From Chryseobacterium glaciei (GTDB lineage Bacteria > Bacteroidota > Bacteroidia > Flavobacteriales > Weeksellaceae): DNA of 64,000 nt. The notes under the pieces are model-generated. The model ran no database searches. It saw nothing but the letters and a program-made list of their open reading frames with translations, and was not told the DNA's origin. Shown here piece by piece: positions 33,528-42,589 of this stretch (position 1 is the first letter of the stretch; each line of letters begins with the position of its first letter). The position numbers and the translations under genes are program-made. The DNA lies in contig NZ_CP015199.1 of NCBI RefSeq assembly GCF_001648155.1, positions 1,870,501-1,934,500 of the forward strand. The letters run 5' to 3'.

Positions 33528-34346
33528 TTATTTTTTAAGAATTTTCTTTGTGATGACTTCTTTTCCATTATCAATTAAGATCATGTAAGTTCCGTTTGGC
33601 AGATCAGAAAGATTATATTTTTCAGATTTTCCTTCGAAAGTTTTCACTTTTTTTCCGGACATATCCATTACGCTTACTTTGGTATTTTTTAAATCATCAG
33701 ACTTAATGAAAAGATCATCTTTTACAGGATTTGGATATACTTTAACCTTATCAGAAGCCGAAACCTCCGAAGTTCCCAATGTAGTCGTTGCCGAAATAAC
33801 AACATCATCTACTGCTACTCCAAACGAATAATCTCCTACATCATCATACACAAATCTGAGTCGGAAATTAGGATTAGCATAAGGCGTTAGATCAATATTT
33901 GTAGCAATCTCATAAGTAGTAAGTACATAGGTAAGTGTATTAAAATCAATATCCCATACCCCTGCATCACCTGAAAAAGTAAATATCTGAACCCAAGAAG
34001 TTCCGTTAAAAGCCTCAACTTTCAGAGTTGTATCGTCCTGGTAAATCATATTGGCATATTTAAAGGATAATTTCGGGCTGGAGGCTGCTGTAAGATTAAT
34101 AATAGGCGAAACCAATCTGGCATTCGTGTTTATACCTGATGGTCCCGCATCGTCATCATCAAAAAAAGCAGTTCCGTTTGGAAAGGAAGCAAACCCGGAT
34201 TGAGTTCCGACTGCCCAATTATAGGTGGTATCGGGATTATTCACCGTCCATCCTGAAGGCAAAGCTGCCGTATCAAAGTTCTCTGAAAACAATTGAGCAT
34301 TGGCCATCCCGCAGACCAAGACTAAAGGAAGTAATATTTTTTTCAT
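33528..34346 (-). CDS. secreted choice-of-anchor J protein with T9SS type A sorting domain
   Basis: This 272-residue protein has a signal peptide (ends GMANAQ). A jelly-roll cleaved-adhesin/choice-of-anchor J domain covers about residues 20-185 (ENFDTAALPSGWTV, LVSPIINLTAASSPKLSFKY, VAVDDVVIS). A C-terminal T9SS type A sorting domain covers about residues 200-272: VYPNPVKDDLFI, VSVMDMSGKKVKTF, LPNGTYMILI and the basic end ITKKILKK. It should be exported through type IX secretion and held on or released from the surface. Its ligand is unknown. It is a single-gene unit with its own -7 box (34367-34374) and terminator. Confidence 0.87.
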   Translation of the reverse strand: MKKILLPLVLVCGMANAQLFSENFDTAALPSGWTVNNPDTTYNWAVGTQSGFASFPNGTAFFDDDDAGPSGINTNARLVSPIINLTAASSPKLSFKYANMIYQDDTTLKVEAFNGTSWVQIFTFSGDAGVWDIDFNTLTYVLTTYEIATNIDLTPYANPNFRLRFVYDDVGDYSFGVAVDDVVISATTTLGTSEVSASDKVKVYPNPVKDDLFIKSDDLKNTKVSVMDMSGKKVKTFEGKSEKYNLSDLPNGTYMILIDNGKEVITKKILKK

Positions 34347-34366
34347 GGTAATCGTTTTATATAGCT

Positions 34367-34374
34367 CAAATTTA
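34367..34374 (-). promoter_or_regulatory. -7 promoter box of the choice-of-anchor J gene
   Basis: TAAATTTG on the minus strand, 20 bp upstream of the ATG. Confidence 0.55.
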
Positions 34375-34453
34375 TAAAATAATTATTTAAAATTAAATAT
34401 AACAATCACATAATCAACAATAATTGATTATAAATAAAATAATTCACATTTGC

Positions 34454-34489
34454 AAAACAAAAAATCACCCCTCAAAAATGAAGGGTGAT
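34454..34489 (-). terminator. terminator of sufS
   Basis: An ATCACCC/GGGTGAT stem, read on the minus strand, is followed by a T-rich tract. Confidence 0.75.
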
Positions 34490-34519
34490 CGTATTTTAAT
34501 TAAAATAATGTAAAGTCTT

Positions 34520-35740
34520 TTAAGAAAGCATTCTCTGTGCTTTTTTTACCCCTTCCACCAAAGAATCAATCTCTTGGAAAGTATTGTAAATCGCAAAACT
34601 TGCTCTCACAGTTCCTGCAATATTGAAGAAATCCATTATAGGTTGTGTACAATGGTGTCCTGTTCTTACAGCAATGCCCATTTTGTCAAGAATCATCCCA
34701 ACATCAGAAGAAATCCCTGTTCCTTCCAGATTAAAGGAAACAACGCCTGTTCTGTTGGCTTTTTCACCATAAACTTTTAGGTTTTCTATTTCTAATAATT
34801 GTCTTTGAGCATATTCCAACAAAGCATTTTCATGATTTTGGATGGTCGATTGTCCTACTTTTTCAATAAAATCTATCGCAGCACCAAGAGCAATATTTCC
34901 TCCAACATTTGGTGTTCCGGCTTCATATTTAAACGGTAAGCCCGCGTAAGTAGTCCCGTCAAAAGAACACGTTGCAATCATCTCTCCTCCTCCATGAAAC
35001 GGAGGCAAATCTTCTAAAATCTCCTGTTTCCCGTATAAAATACCTGTTCCCATCGGAGCATACATTTTATGACCAGAAAAAACAAAGAAATCACAATCCA
35101 TTTTCTGAACATCGATCGTGAAATGCGGAGCCGACTGAGCACCATCGATTATAATATAAGCATCAGAATTTTTTCTTGTTTTAGCAATGATCTCTTCAAT
35201 CGGATTTACAATTCCTAATGCATTGGAAACCTGATTTACAGAAACAACTTTCGTTTTTTCGCTTAAATATTGATCAAGATAATCTAACTGAAGAATCCCG
35301 TTTTCATCAATTGGAATAACACGAAGTTTCGCGCCTGTTCTTTCACAAAGTAGTTGCCAAGGAACGATATTTGAGTGATGCTCAAGGTAAGAAATGATAA
35401 TTTCATCATCCTTTTTAAGCTTCTGAGTTAAAATATAAGCAATGAGGTTTAATCCTTCCGTTGTTCCTTTTGTAAAAATTACTTCAAAATCATGTTTAGC
35501 ATTAATGAATTTCTGAACCTTTCTTCTTGAAAGCTCCATTTCTTCTGTTGCTAACTGACTTAATGTATGAATTCCTCTATGTACATTAGCATTAAGCTCG
35601 GTGTAATATTTATTCCAAACTTCTAAAACTGAATTTGGTTTTTGAGATGTTGCTGCATTATCTAAGTAAACTAATGGCTTACCGTTCACCTGCTGGTTTA
35701 ATATAGTAAACTGACTTCTTATTTCTTGAATGTCAAACAT
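34520..35740 (-). CDS. sufS: cysteine desulfurase SufS
   Basis: This 406-residue PLP enzyme takes sulfur from cysteine for Fe-S cluster assembly. The PLP Lys lies in FVFSGHKMYAPMGTGILYG near residue 226. The catalytic Cys is residue 364, in RTGHHCTQP, the same position as in the well-known E. coli enzyme. YLDNAATSQKP and TTEGLNLIA also match. The other suf genes are not adjacent here, so this gene is separated from the scaffold operon. It has its own promoter and terminator. Confidence 0.93.
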   Translation of the reverse strand: MFDIQEIRSQFTILNQQVNGKPLVYLDNAATSQKPNSVLEVWNKYYTELNANVHRGIHTLSQLATEEMELSRRKVQKFINAKHDFEVIFTKGTTEGLNLIAYILTQKLKKDDEIIISYLEHHSNIVPWQLLCERTGAKLRVIPIDENGILQLDYLDQYLSEKTKVVSVNQVSNALGIVNPIEEIIAKTRKNSDAYIIIDGAQSAPHFTIDVQKMDCDFFVFSGHKMYAPMGTGILYGKQEILEDLPPFHGGGEMIATCSFDGTTYAGLPFKYEAGTPNVGGNIALGAAIDFIEKVGQSTIQNHENALLEYAQRQLLEIENLKVYGEKANRTGVVSFNLEGTGISSDVGMILDKMGIAVRTGHHCTQPIMDFFNIAGTVRASFAIYNTFQEIDSLVEGVKKAQRMLS

Positions 35741-35782
35741 TTATTAAAATTTTAAATTAAAATGCTCTTATTTAGAACACTT

Positions 35783-35790
35783 CAAATTTA
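35783..35790 (-). promoter_or_regulatory. -7 promoter box of sufS
   Basis: TAAATTTG on the minus strand, 42 bp upstream of the ATG. Confidence 0.5.
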
Positions 35791-35841
35791 CGGCTTTTTT
35801 TTCGAAAGAAAATTGAATGAACACGATTATAGATTTAATCT

Positions 35842-35878
35842 AAAAATAAAAAACCTGCCAAAATACATTGACAGGTTT
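35842..35878 (-). terminator. terminator of rplY
   Basis: AAACCTGCCA and TGACAGGTTT pair (one G-U) and lead on the minus strand into a T-rich run. Confidence 0.75.
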
Positions 35879-35900
35879 TATATTGTGATTAAGAAATTTC

Positions 35901-36539
35901 TTATTCAGCTGCTGCTTCTTCAGTTGCAGGAGCATCTCCTTCAGCCACAACTTCTTCTTCATCGTCATCATCTGCCGCTGCTGCACCTTTCGCTGCATTT
36001 CTAGACATTTTAACAGCTACTACAACTGCATTGTCCGGGTGTACGAAAGAATAACCTTCAGCTTTGATAGTTCCAACATAAAGTTTGTTACCAATTTTAA
36101 GAGAAGTAATATCTACTACGATCTCGTCTGGCAAGTTTGCAGGAATAGCTTTTACTTTCAATTTTCTGAAAGACTGACGTAAAACACCACCAGCTACAAC
36201 ACCTTTAGAACGACCAGTGATTCTTACAGGAACTTCCATAACTACTGGCTTATCGTCAGATAATCTGTAAAAGTCTGCGTGAATAATTTTGTCTGTAATT
36301 GGGTGGAACTGAATATCTTGAAGAACAGCAGGAATTACCTGTCCGTCAACTTCAATAGATACCGTGTGTGCTTCAGGAGTATATACCAAACCTTTGAACG
36401 CTTTCTCTGTTGCAGAGAAGTTCAATGGCTCACCACCTCCGTAAACAACACAAGGAACTAATTCAGCATCACGTAAAGCTTTTGTCGACTTTTTGCCCAC
36501 GCTTTCTCTTTTTGTACCTTGAATTGTAATTGATTTCAT
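35901..36539 (-). CDS. rplY: 50S ribosomal protein L25 (Ctc/TL5 form)
   Basis: This 212-residue protein starts [20 protein letters not shown], the 5S-rRNA-binding L25 domain (about residues 1-95). It continues with the TL5 beta-barrel domain ([38 protein letters not shown]). The C-terminus carries an acidic Asp/Glu/Ala-rich tail of about 30 residues, common in Bacteroidota members. It lies 55 bp downstream of prs on the same strand and is probably cotranscribed with it, an arrangement seen in many bacteria. Confidence 0.94.
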   Translation of the reverse strand: MKSITIQGTKRESVGKKSTKALRDAELVPCVVYGGGEPLNFSATEKAFKGLVYTPEAHTVSIEVDGQVIPAVLQDIQFHPITDKIIHADFYRLSDDKPVVMEVPVRITGRSKGVVAGGVLRQSFRKLKVKAIPANLPDEIVVDITSLKIGNKLYVGTIKAEGYSFVHPDNAVVVAVKMSRNAAKGAAAADDDDEEEVVAEGDAPATEEAAAE

Positions 36540-36594
36540 TTATAAAAATTTAAAATTTTGTTTAAAGTTTAATTTGCAAACGGCTAATTATCAA

Positions 36595-37533
36595 TTAAAT
36601 AACAAACTTACTGCTAATTGATTGATGTTCGTGAACCATCTTCATAACGTCCGCAAATAGAGGGGCGCAAGATAGCACTTTTATTTTAGTTGTCAAATTA
36701 TTTTTCAAAGGAATTGAGTCAGTTACAATAACTTCCAATAATTTTGAGTTCTCAATATTATCGTAAGCCTTGCCTGAAAGTACTCCGTGAGTAGCCATTG
36801 CTCTTACAGATTTTGCACCTTTTTCCATTAAGATATCTGCAGCTTTACAAAGTGTTCCCGCAGTATCGATCATGTCATCAATAAGGATAACATTTTTTCC
36901 TACAACATCTCCGATAAGGAACATTTCTTCGATTACATTTGCTTTTTTTCTTTCTTTGTAAGCAATTACAACGTCTGCGCCTAAGTGACCTGCATAGTTT
37001 TTTGCTCTTTTTGCTCCACCCATATCCGGAGAAGCAATGGTAAGATTATCAAGATTCATATCTCTGATGTAATCTACGAAAATTGTAGAAGCATATAGAT
37101 GATCAACCGGAATTTCAAAGAATCCCTGAATCTGATCCGCGTGCAGATCCATCGTCATGATTCTTGTTGCTCCCGCAGCAGTTAAAAGATTTGCCACCAA
37201 TTTAGCTCCGATAGGTGCTCTTGGCTTGTCTTTTCTGTCTTGTCTTGCCAACCCGAAATACGGAAGTACAACGGTAATACTTTTAGCAGAAGCTCTTTTT
37301 GCTGCGTCAATCATTAAAAGAAGCTCTAAAAGATTGTCTGCCGGCGGAAATGTAGAAGCAATAAGGAAAACTCTTCCTCCTCTTACAGATTCGTCTAGCA
37401 CAGGTTCAAATTCACCATCGCTGAACTCCTGAATGATGATTTTCCCTAATTCTTTCCCATAATGTTGGGCAATTTTTTCTGCCAAGACCTTACTCGTTCT
37501 TGTAGAAAATAGATAACTTAACTGATTGGCCAT
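36595..37533 (-). CDS. prs: ribose-phosphate pyrophosphokinase
   Basis: This 312-residue enzyme makes PRPP from ribose 5-phosphate and ATP for nucleotide, His and Trp synthesis. The motifs are visible: FSDGEFEPVLDESVRGGRVF (substrate side), LARQDRKDKPRAPIGAKL (ATP flap), MDLHADQIQGFF, SPDMGGAKRAK and the PRPP loop ILIDDMIDTAGT. It has a -7 box 23 bp upstream and continues into rplY. Confidence 0.96.
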   Translation of the reverse strand: MANQLSYLFSTRTSKVLAEKIAQHYGKELGKIIIQEFSDGEFEPVLDESVRGGRVFLIASTFPPADNLLELLLMIDAAKRASAKSITVVLPYFGLARQDRKDKPRAPIGAKLVANLLTAAGATRIMTMDLHADQIQGFFEIPVDHLYASTIFVDYIRDMNLDNLTIASPDMGGAKRAKNYAGHLGADVVIAYKERKKANVIEEMFLIGDVVGKNVILIDDMIDTAGTLCKAADILMEKGAKSVRAMATHGVLSGKAYDNIENSKLLEVIVTDSIPLKNNLTTKIKVLSCAPLFADVMKMVHEHQSISSKFVI

Positions 37534-37555
37534 TTTTACTTTTTAAAAGATTTTG

Positions 37556-37563
37556 CAAATTTA
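37556..37563 (-). promoter_or_regulatory. -7 promoter box of prs-rplY
   Basis: TAAATTTG on the minus strand. It abuts the terminator of the upstream SGNH gene. Confidence 0.55.
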
Positions 37564-37595
37564 TAAAAAAACCACAAGAATTACTCCTTGTGGTT
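37563..37595 (-). terminator. terminator of the porin/SGNH lipoprotein unit
   Basis: A 9-bp AACCACAAG/CTTGTGGTT stem with an 8-base loop is followed on the minus strand by seven T. Confidence 0.85.
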
Positions 37596-37619
37596 CATAT
37601 GTTTTTATTTTCCTTTTTA

Positions 37620-39158
37620 CTAAGGGAATTTCACACCCGAATATTTATTCGGATCTACCCATGGCAGTGTAGATTTATAAGTAGCGTTTATTGACTTAAT
37701 AAATTCATTAGCAATAATTGCATACCCTCTACCCGTAAGGTGCACTCCGTCTAAAGAGAAAGCTCCTCCTGTAACGAATTTAGCAGTATACTTCACACCA
37801 TCCCAAGAAACTCCTGACTGAGATCCAAGCTCATTCATTTTCTTATTAGCATCAACAAAAGCATAGCCTTTTGAAGCTGCTGCAGCTTTAATTGTTACGT
37901 TATAAGCATCAATAGCTGTGTTAATTTCTGTAATTTCAGATGGAATCAAAATATATTTATCTGCAAACGGGAAAGCAATACCCCTAGCCGATAGAGCAGC
38001 TAAAGCAGTAGGTTCAGTTTTGCCAATTTCAGCTTTTGTAGTTAAAGGCACTAAATCTCCAGCTTTCGCCTGTCTTGCCTGCCCATAAGTGTTACCAAGA
38101 TAAGTAGCTAAAGCAACCAACTGAGCATTTCCTGAAGCAGCCGCCGCCGCTGTAATCTGAACCTTTAGATCAGTTAAACTTTCATCCTTAATAAGTAAAG
38201 GATTTGCAGCAGTTTTAGAAAGAGGTTTAATTCTATCTCCAGCTCCAAATGCAGTTAAGATCTGATTTAATGGTCCGTATAGGTTTGTATTTAAATTATC
38301 AATATTCGCTTCACCTGCAGCAACATTTCCATTTCCTAAAACAGCAGATGTAAGAGGATTTGTAGGAATCGTTGTTAACGAAGGAATAGAAGTTACACTA
38401 GGAATATTTGCAACAACCCCTTTAGCATTTGTAGTAGCAATCTCAGAAATCAATAAATTATAATATTGAGCAAACTGAGCCGGAGGTGTTAAAGTCTCCA
38501 CAGAAGTATCTGCACCAGCTAAGGCATAAAGTAAAGCATCATTATTTCCAATCCATAAAGAAAAGAATGTAGGATTTTGAGCTTTAAAATCAGCAATAAC
38601 CGAAGTTGTTGGACTTGAAGCAAATCTTACGAAATAAGGATTAGCCGTTTTTAGCAAAACTCCCGAAACATTTCCGTAACCCGGAGCTAATAAATGAGCA
38701 ACTTTTGCTCCCGGAACCCCCATATTATTGAAAGGACCAGCCAAAACAGTATTTGTTAAAGTCGTTGCAACGTTATTATTAGCATTTTTTATGTCCGGAG
38801 CACCTGCAATAAAGCTATCAATATAAAGTTTTGTAGTAGCAATCTGTACATTTGCACCAACATTCAGAAGAAGACCTCCGTTGTTATCTGCCATTAAAGG
38901 CTGTCTGAAATCTCCTCCACCAACAAGCTTCATTTGCTGAGCGATCATTGAAGGGTAAGATTCATTTTGTCCATCAATATAAAGAGCACCGTCTCTATAA
39001 CCAGAGGTTAATGAGTTTCCTAAAGAAACATACTTAGTAAAATCAGCGTCACCTTTAGAAACCTGAACATCCTTTACGTCTGTATCAAATTCATTTTCGC
39101 AACTCGTTGTAAAAAGTAACGCGGAAATAGCGATTGTAGAAATTATAATTTTTTTCAT
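37620..39158 (-). CDS. SGNH/GDSL-type hydrolase lipoprotein
   Basis: This 512-residue protein has a lipoprotein signal: MKKIIISTIAISALLFTTSC, Cys at residue 20. The SGNH hydrolase blocks are present: block I YVSLGNSLTSGY near residue 50 (catalytic Ser), block III LWIGNNDALLY (Asn) and block V DGVHLTGRGYAIIAN near the C-terminus (Asp-His). An Ala-rich insertion lies between blocks III and V. It lies 10 bp after a FadL-type porin gene, so lipids or esters imported by the porin are plausible substrates. Outer-membrane anchoring is expected. Confidence 0.82.
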   Translation of the reverse strand: MKKIIISTIAISALLFTTSCENEFDTDVKDVQVSKGDADFTKYVSLGNSLTSGYRDGALYIDGQNESYPSMIAQQMKLVGGGDFRQPLMADNNGGLLLNVGANVQIATTKLYIDSFIAGAPDIKNANNNVATTLTNTVLAGPFNNMGVPGAKVAHLLAPGYGNVSGVLLKTANPYFVRFASSPTTSVIADFKAQNPTFFSLWIGNNDALLYALAGADTSVETLTPPAQFAQYYNLLISEIATTNAKGVVANIPSVTSIPSLTTIPTNPLTSAVLGNGNVAAGEANIDNLNTNLYGPLNQILTAFGAGDRIKPLSKTAANPLLIKDESLTDLKVQITAAAAASGNAQLVALATYLGNTYGQARQAKAGDLVPLTTKAEIGKTEPTALAALSARGIAFPFADKYILIPSEITEINTAIDAYNVTIKAAAASKGYAFVDANKKMNELGSQSGVSWDGVKYTAKFVTGGAFSLDGVHLTGRGYAIIANEFIKSINATYKSTLPWVDPNKYSGVKFP

Positions 39159-39168
39159 AGTCTTTCAA

Positions 39169-40404
39169 TTAAAAAGGATTATAAGATAAACCTAAACCTA
39201 CATAAAATGCCGTAGCTGTGGATTGTCCGTAGAAACCAAGATTAGCATTTTTCACGTCTCTTGCCTGAGGCATTGCATATCCTCCAGAAACATCAACTCC
39301 GAATTGTTTTAGTTTAAATCCAACCCCACCCGTTACAACATATGTATTGTATGAAGGTGTTTCAGGGATAAAGTTTTCGTCAGTATATGGAGATTCATCA
39401 TAATAAGCACCAAGACGACCAAAGATCTTATCTGTAAATGCATATTGAGTTCCTAACCTAAATGTTTTAGTGTTGTGAAAGTTTTTAGGAGAAACAGAAA
39501 CTGTAGGATCTGATGGCTGATTTCCAACCGGAGCATTGCCAAAATCCAACGTCAATTTGCTGTATCTTTCCCATCCATGATAGTTGAAATCTGCTGAAAC
39601 CAACCATTTTGGAGTAATCTTATACGTCAAACCAATAGTATATTCTTCCACCAAAGGCAATGTTGCAGAGAAGCTATCCTTGCCTGACGCATCCAGACCT
39701 AATAATGGATAAATAGAAGCTGTCGGGAAGCTGAAAGTAGCTGTTCCCTTCTTAGCCTTCATATCAACCGGCGAACGGTAAGCGATACTTACATCAAGCT
39801 TTGGATCTGGTCTGAAATAGAAACCAAAACCATATCCATGTCCGCTTGCCTTACTGTCAAGATTAAGCTCACCTCCAAATTGTGTAATAGCTTTATCCCA
39901 TTTCACATCTCCTTTTGCATAGATATAACTTGCACCAAAAGCAAACCAATCATTAAATTTATATGAAACCATTGGCTGAAAATAGAAAGCCTTCAGCTCA
40001 AGTCTCTGAACCATTTCTTTTCCTTCCCAATTACTTGGGTACTCAATCGTACTCCCGAAAGGGGTAGAGAAACTGAAACCAACTGATAATTTCTCGATCG
40101 GCCTATAAGCAATTGCTGCATAAAGAGGAGTTCCCATAGGATTATCTGTTTCTGTACTTTGCAGAGTATTCGTATTCTGGAAGGTAACTTTATTACCTGC
40201 AGCAAAAGCTCCCACTGAGATACTCAGTCTTGAAGGAATGAACGACATACCCGCCGGGTTAAAGAATGCCACACTTGCATCCTCAGCATGCGCACTAGTA
40301 TGTGCCATTGCCAATTGCTTTACCCCTTGCAGAGACACTCTGAAGCCTCCGGCGTAAGATAGAACACCCGCCAATAAAGCAGTTGATACTAATATTTTTT
40401 TCAT
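39169..40404 (-). CDS. FadL/OmpP1-family outer-membrane transport protein
   Basis: This 411-residue protein has a signal peptide (MKKILVSTALLAGVLSYAGG). The start of the mature protein carries the FadL hatch signature, including HTSAHAEDASVAFFNPAGMS, and alternating strands build the barrel to the closing LGLSYNPF. FadL porins move long-chain fatty acids or other hydrophobic compounds across the outer membrane. It is the first gene of a two-gene unit with the SGNH lipoprotein and has a -7 box 19 bp upstream. Confidence 0.9.
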   Translation of the reverse strand: MKKILVSTALLAGVLSYAGGFRVSLQGVKQLAMAHTSAHAEDASVAFFNPAGMSFIPSRLSISVGAFAAGNKVTFQNTNTLQSTETDNPMGTPLYAAIAYRPIEKLSVGFSFSTPFGSTIEYPSNWEGKEMVQRLELKAFYFQPMVSYKFNDWFAFGASYIYAKGDVKWDKAITQFGGELNLDSKASGHGYGFGFYFRPDPKLDVSIAYRSPVDMKAKKGTATFSFPTASIYPLLGLDASGKDSFSATLPLVEEYTIGLTYKITPKWLVSADFNYHGWERYSKLTLDFGNAPVGNQPSDPTVSVSPKNFHNTKTFRLGTQYAFTDKIFGRLGAYYDESPYTDENFIPETPSYNTYVVTGGVGFKLKQFGVDVSGGYAMPQARDVKNANLGFYGQSTATAFYVGLGLSYNPF

Positions 40405-40423
40405 AGACTATTATTATATAACC

Positions 40424-40431
40424 CAAATATA
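40424..40431 (-). promoter_or_regulatory. -7 promoter box of the FadL/SGNH unit
   Basis: TATATTTG on the minus strand fits TAnnTTTG. Confidence 0.55.
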
Positions 40432-40652
40432 AAATTATTTTGGCTACAACTGTTAATAAATCTTAAAATTTTAAACATTATGCCAAAAGAAAATTATGTT
40501 TAAAATAACACTTTAACGAAAACAGGCCTTAAACGCATAACTATTAGGCATTTAATAATGTTTTACTGACTAATCAAGTTTTTCGTTTAATATTAAACAA
40601 TGATGTTGACGAATATTTGAATTTTTTAGAATTACATAAAGATAAAAATATA

Positions 40653-40660
40653 TAAATTTG
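40653..40660 (+). promoter_or_regulatory. -7 promoter box of the ricT-gldH-PBP1A unit
   Basis: TAAATTTG lies 20 bp upstream of the ricT ATG. Confidence 0.55.
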
Positions 40661-40680
40661 CAAGAACAAATAAAAGTTAT

Positions 40681-42126
40681 ATGAGTTGTGGATGTAAAAC
40701 ATCCGGCGATTCTGCACATTCTTGCGGACCCAAGAAAACCGCGAATGGCTGTGAAAGTGTAAATACCTGTGGTAATAGTTATAAATTAAGTGTTTTCGAC
40801 TGGCTGTCTAACATCAATAATCCTGCATCTAATAGGTGTGATTATGTAGAAGTTAGATTTAAAAATGACAGAAAATTATTTTATAAAAATGTAAATAATG
40901 TTCCTTTACATATAGGTAGCGTAGTAACAGTAGAATCAAGTCCCGGACATGATGTAGGTGTGGTAAGTCTCACCGGAGAATTAGTGAAAATTCAGATGAA
41001 GAAGAAAAGAGCTTCTGAAGAATCAGCACTTAAAATATATAGATTAGCGAACCAAAAAGACATTGAAGTCTGGCAGGAAGTTAGAAAAAAAGAAGACAGC
41101 GTAAAAATAGAAGCCCGAAAAATTGCTCACAAAATTGGCCTTGAAATGAAGGTTACAGATGTTGAGTATCAAGGTGATGCTTCTAAAGTTACATTTTATT
41201 ACACTGCTGATAACCGAATAGATTTCAGACAGTTAATTAAAGAGTACGCCTCAACTTTCAGGACTAAAATCGATATGAAACAGATCGGTTTCAGACAGGA
41301 AGCTGCAAAAGTTGGAGGAATCGGATCGTGTGGAAGAGAATTATGTTGTTCAACTTGGTTAACGGATTTCAGATCGGTAAACACCAACGTTGCAAGATAT
41401 CAGCAATTGAGTATTAACCCTCAAAAATTGGCTGGACAGTGCGGTAAACTGAAATGTTGTCTTAATTATGAATTAGACAGCTACCTTGACGCTTTAAGCA
41501 ATTTCCCTTCTTCTTCTACCGTATTAGATACAGAAAAAGGAAGAGCTTTTTGTATCAAGATTGACGTTTTCAAAAAGAAAATGTGGTTTGCGTATGTTGA
41601 CAGTTCAATGGCTTGGTATGATTTTGATATTGATTTAGTTAAGGAATTAATAGCAAAAAATAAAAAAGGCGAAAGAACTTTACCTCTTGAAGACCTTAAG
41701 CAACCAGATGCTCCTTTGCATACGATTGACCTTATTCAAGAGAACAGTGTTGATAGATTTGAGAAGAAAAACAAAAGTTTTAATAAAAACAAACCTCAGA
41801 ATCAAAACAGACCGAACAACAATCAAATCGGGCCAAATCAAGGACCTAGAAAACCAAGACCAGAAAGATCAGACAGGCCTCAAAATACTGATAAATCTGA
41901 TCGTCCGGAAAGATCTGAAAGACCAGCAAGGACAGAAAACCCGAACCCGAATACCAACGCTAATCCTAACAAGCCGAGACCTCAAAAGCCTCAGCAGCAA
42001 CAGCCAAAAGCTCAGTTAGAAAAAGCAGACGCAACGGCAGCTGATCCTGAGAAAAGTGCTCAACCAAACCCAAATAAGAAAAAATTCAAGAAGAAATTTC
42101 CTCCAAAAAAAGATAACAATGCGTAA
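40681..42126 (+). CDS. ricT: PSP1-domain protein RicT/YaaT with long disordered tail
   Basis: This 481-residue protein has a Cys-rich N-terminus (MSCGCKTSGDSAHSCG). The PSP1 domain (about residues 60-300) is clear: VTVESSPGHDVGVVSLTGEL, DFRQLIKEYASTFRTKIDMK, GGIGSCGRELCCSTWL and GQCGKLKCCLNYELD. These Cys clusters bind an iron-sulfur cluster in RicT of Bacillus, which acts with RicA and RicF in RNA maturation. The last about 115 residues are Asn/Pro/Arg/Gln/Lys-rich and surely disordered, suggesting nucleic-acid contact. The stop codon overlaps gldH by 8 bp. Confidence 0.9.
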   Translation: MSCGCKTSGDSAHSCGPKKTANGCESVNTCGNSYKLSVFDWLSNINNPASNRCDYVEVRFKNDRKLFYKNVNNVPLHIGSVVTVESSPGHDVGVVSLTGELVKIQMKKKRASEESALKIYRLANQKDIEVWQEVRKKEDSVKIEARKIAHKIGLEMKVTDVEYQGDASKVTFYYTADNRIDFRQLIKEYASTFRTKIDMKQIGFRQEAAKVGGIGSCGRELCCSTWLTDFRSVNTNVARYQQLSINPQKLAGQCGKLKCCLNYELDSYLDALSNFPSSSTVLDTEKGRAFCIKIDVFKKKMWFAYVDSSMAWYDFDIDLVKELIAKNKKGERTLPLEDLKQPDAPLHTIDLIQENSVDRFEKKNKSFNKNKPQNQNRPNNNQIGPNQGPRKPRPERSDRPQNTDKSDRPERSERPARTENPNPNTNANPNKPRPQKPQQQQPKAQLEKADATAADPEKSAQPNPNKKKFKKKFPPKKDNNA

Positions 42127-42583
42127 AATTTTAGGGTTATTAACTCTTATCCTTTTCTTTAGCTGTAACTCTTCTTCGGAAGGGGACGTTACTATGAATT
42201 CTGTTAATAATAAATGGAATAAGAAAAGCGAACAAAAATTTAATCTTGAAATTACGGATCCGCAAAATCCTAAAAATATTATATTTGTTGTAAGAAATAA
42301 CAATGATTATCCTTACAGTAATATAAGATTTATTGTAAATTTCACCAATCTTCAAAACAAGAAAAAGGAAACCGACACATTGAATTATGTATTGGCAAAA
42401 CCAAACGGAGAATGGCTTGGTACAGGTTTTGGTGAGACAAAGGAGACACTTTTTCAATATAAATTGAATTACAAATTTCCTGCGAAAGGCAAGTATGAAA
42501 TCGGCGTGGTGCAAGCCATGAGAAACGATGCTCTTCCCGGAATTGAAGATATTGGAGTAAAAATAGAAACGGCTAAACCGTAA
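42119..42583 (+). CDS. gldH: gliding motility lipoprotein GldH
   Basis: This 154-residue lipoprotein has the signal MRKILGLLTLILFFSC with Cys at residue 16. The body contains NNDYPYSNIRFIVNF and GEWLGTGFGETKETLFQYKL, which match GldH, a Bacteroidota outer-membrane lipoprotein needed for gliding and T9SS function in Flavobacterium. Non-gliding relatives keep it too, so motility does not follow. The ATG inside the ricT 3' end is chosen because it begins the signal peptide. The order ricT-gldH-PBP1A is conserved in flavobacteria as far as I recall. Confidence 0.85.
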   Translation: MRKILGLLTLILFFSCNSSSEGDVTMNSVNNKWNKKSEQKFNLEITDPQNPKNIIFVVRNNNDYPYSNIRFIVNFTNLQNKKKETDTLNYVLAKPNGEWLGTGFGETKETLFQYKLNYKFPAKGKYEIGVVQAMRNDALPGIEDIGVKIETAKP

Positions 42584-42589
42584 TCATAA

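Noticed and set aside
42016..42514. Minus-strand open frames across gldH
   Set aside because: Antisense to a coding region with a lipoprotein signal; composition is a shadow.
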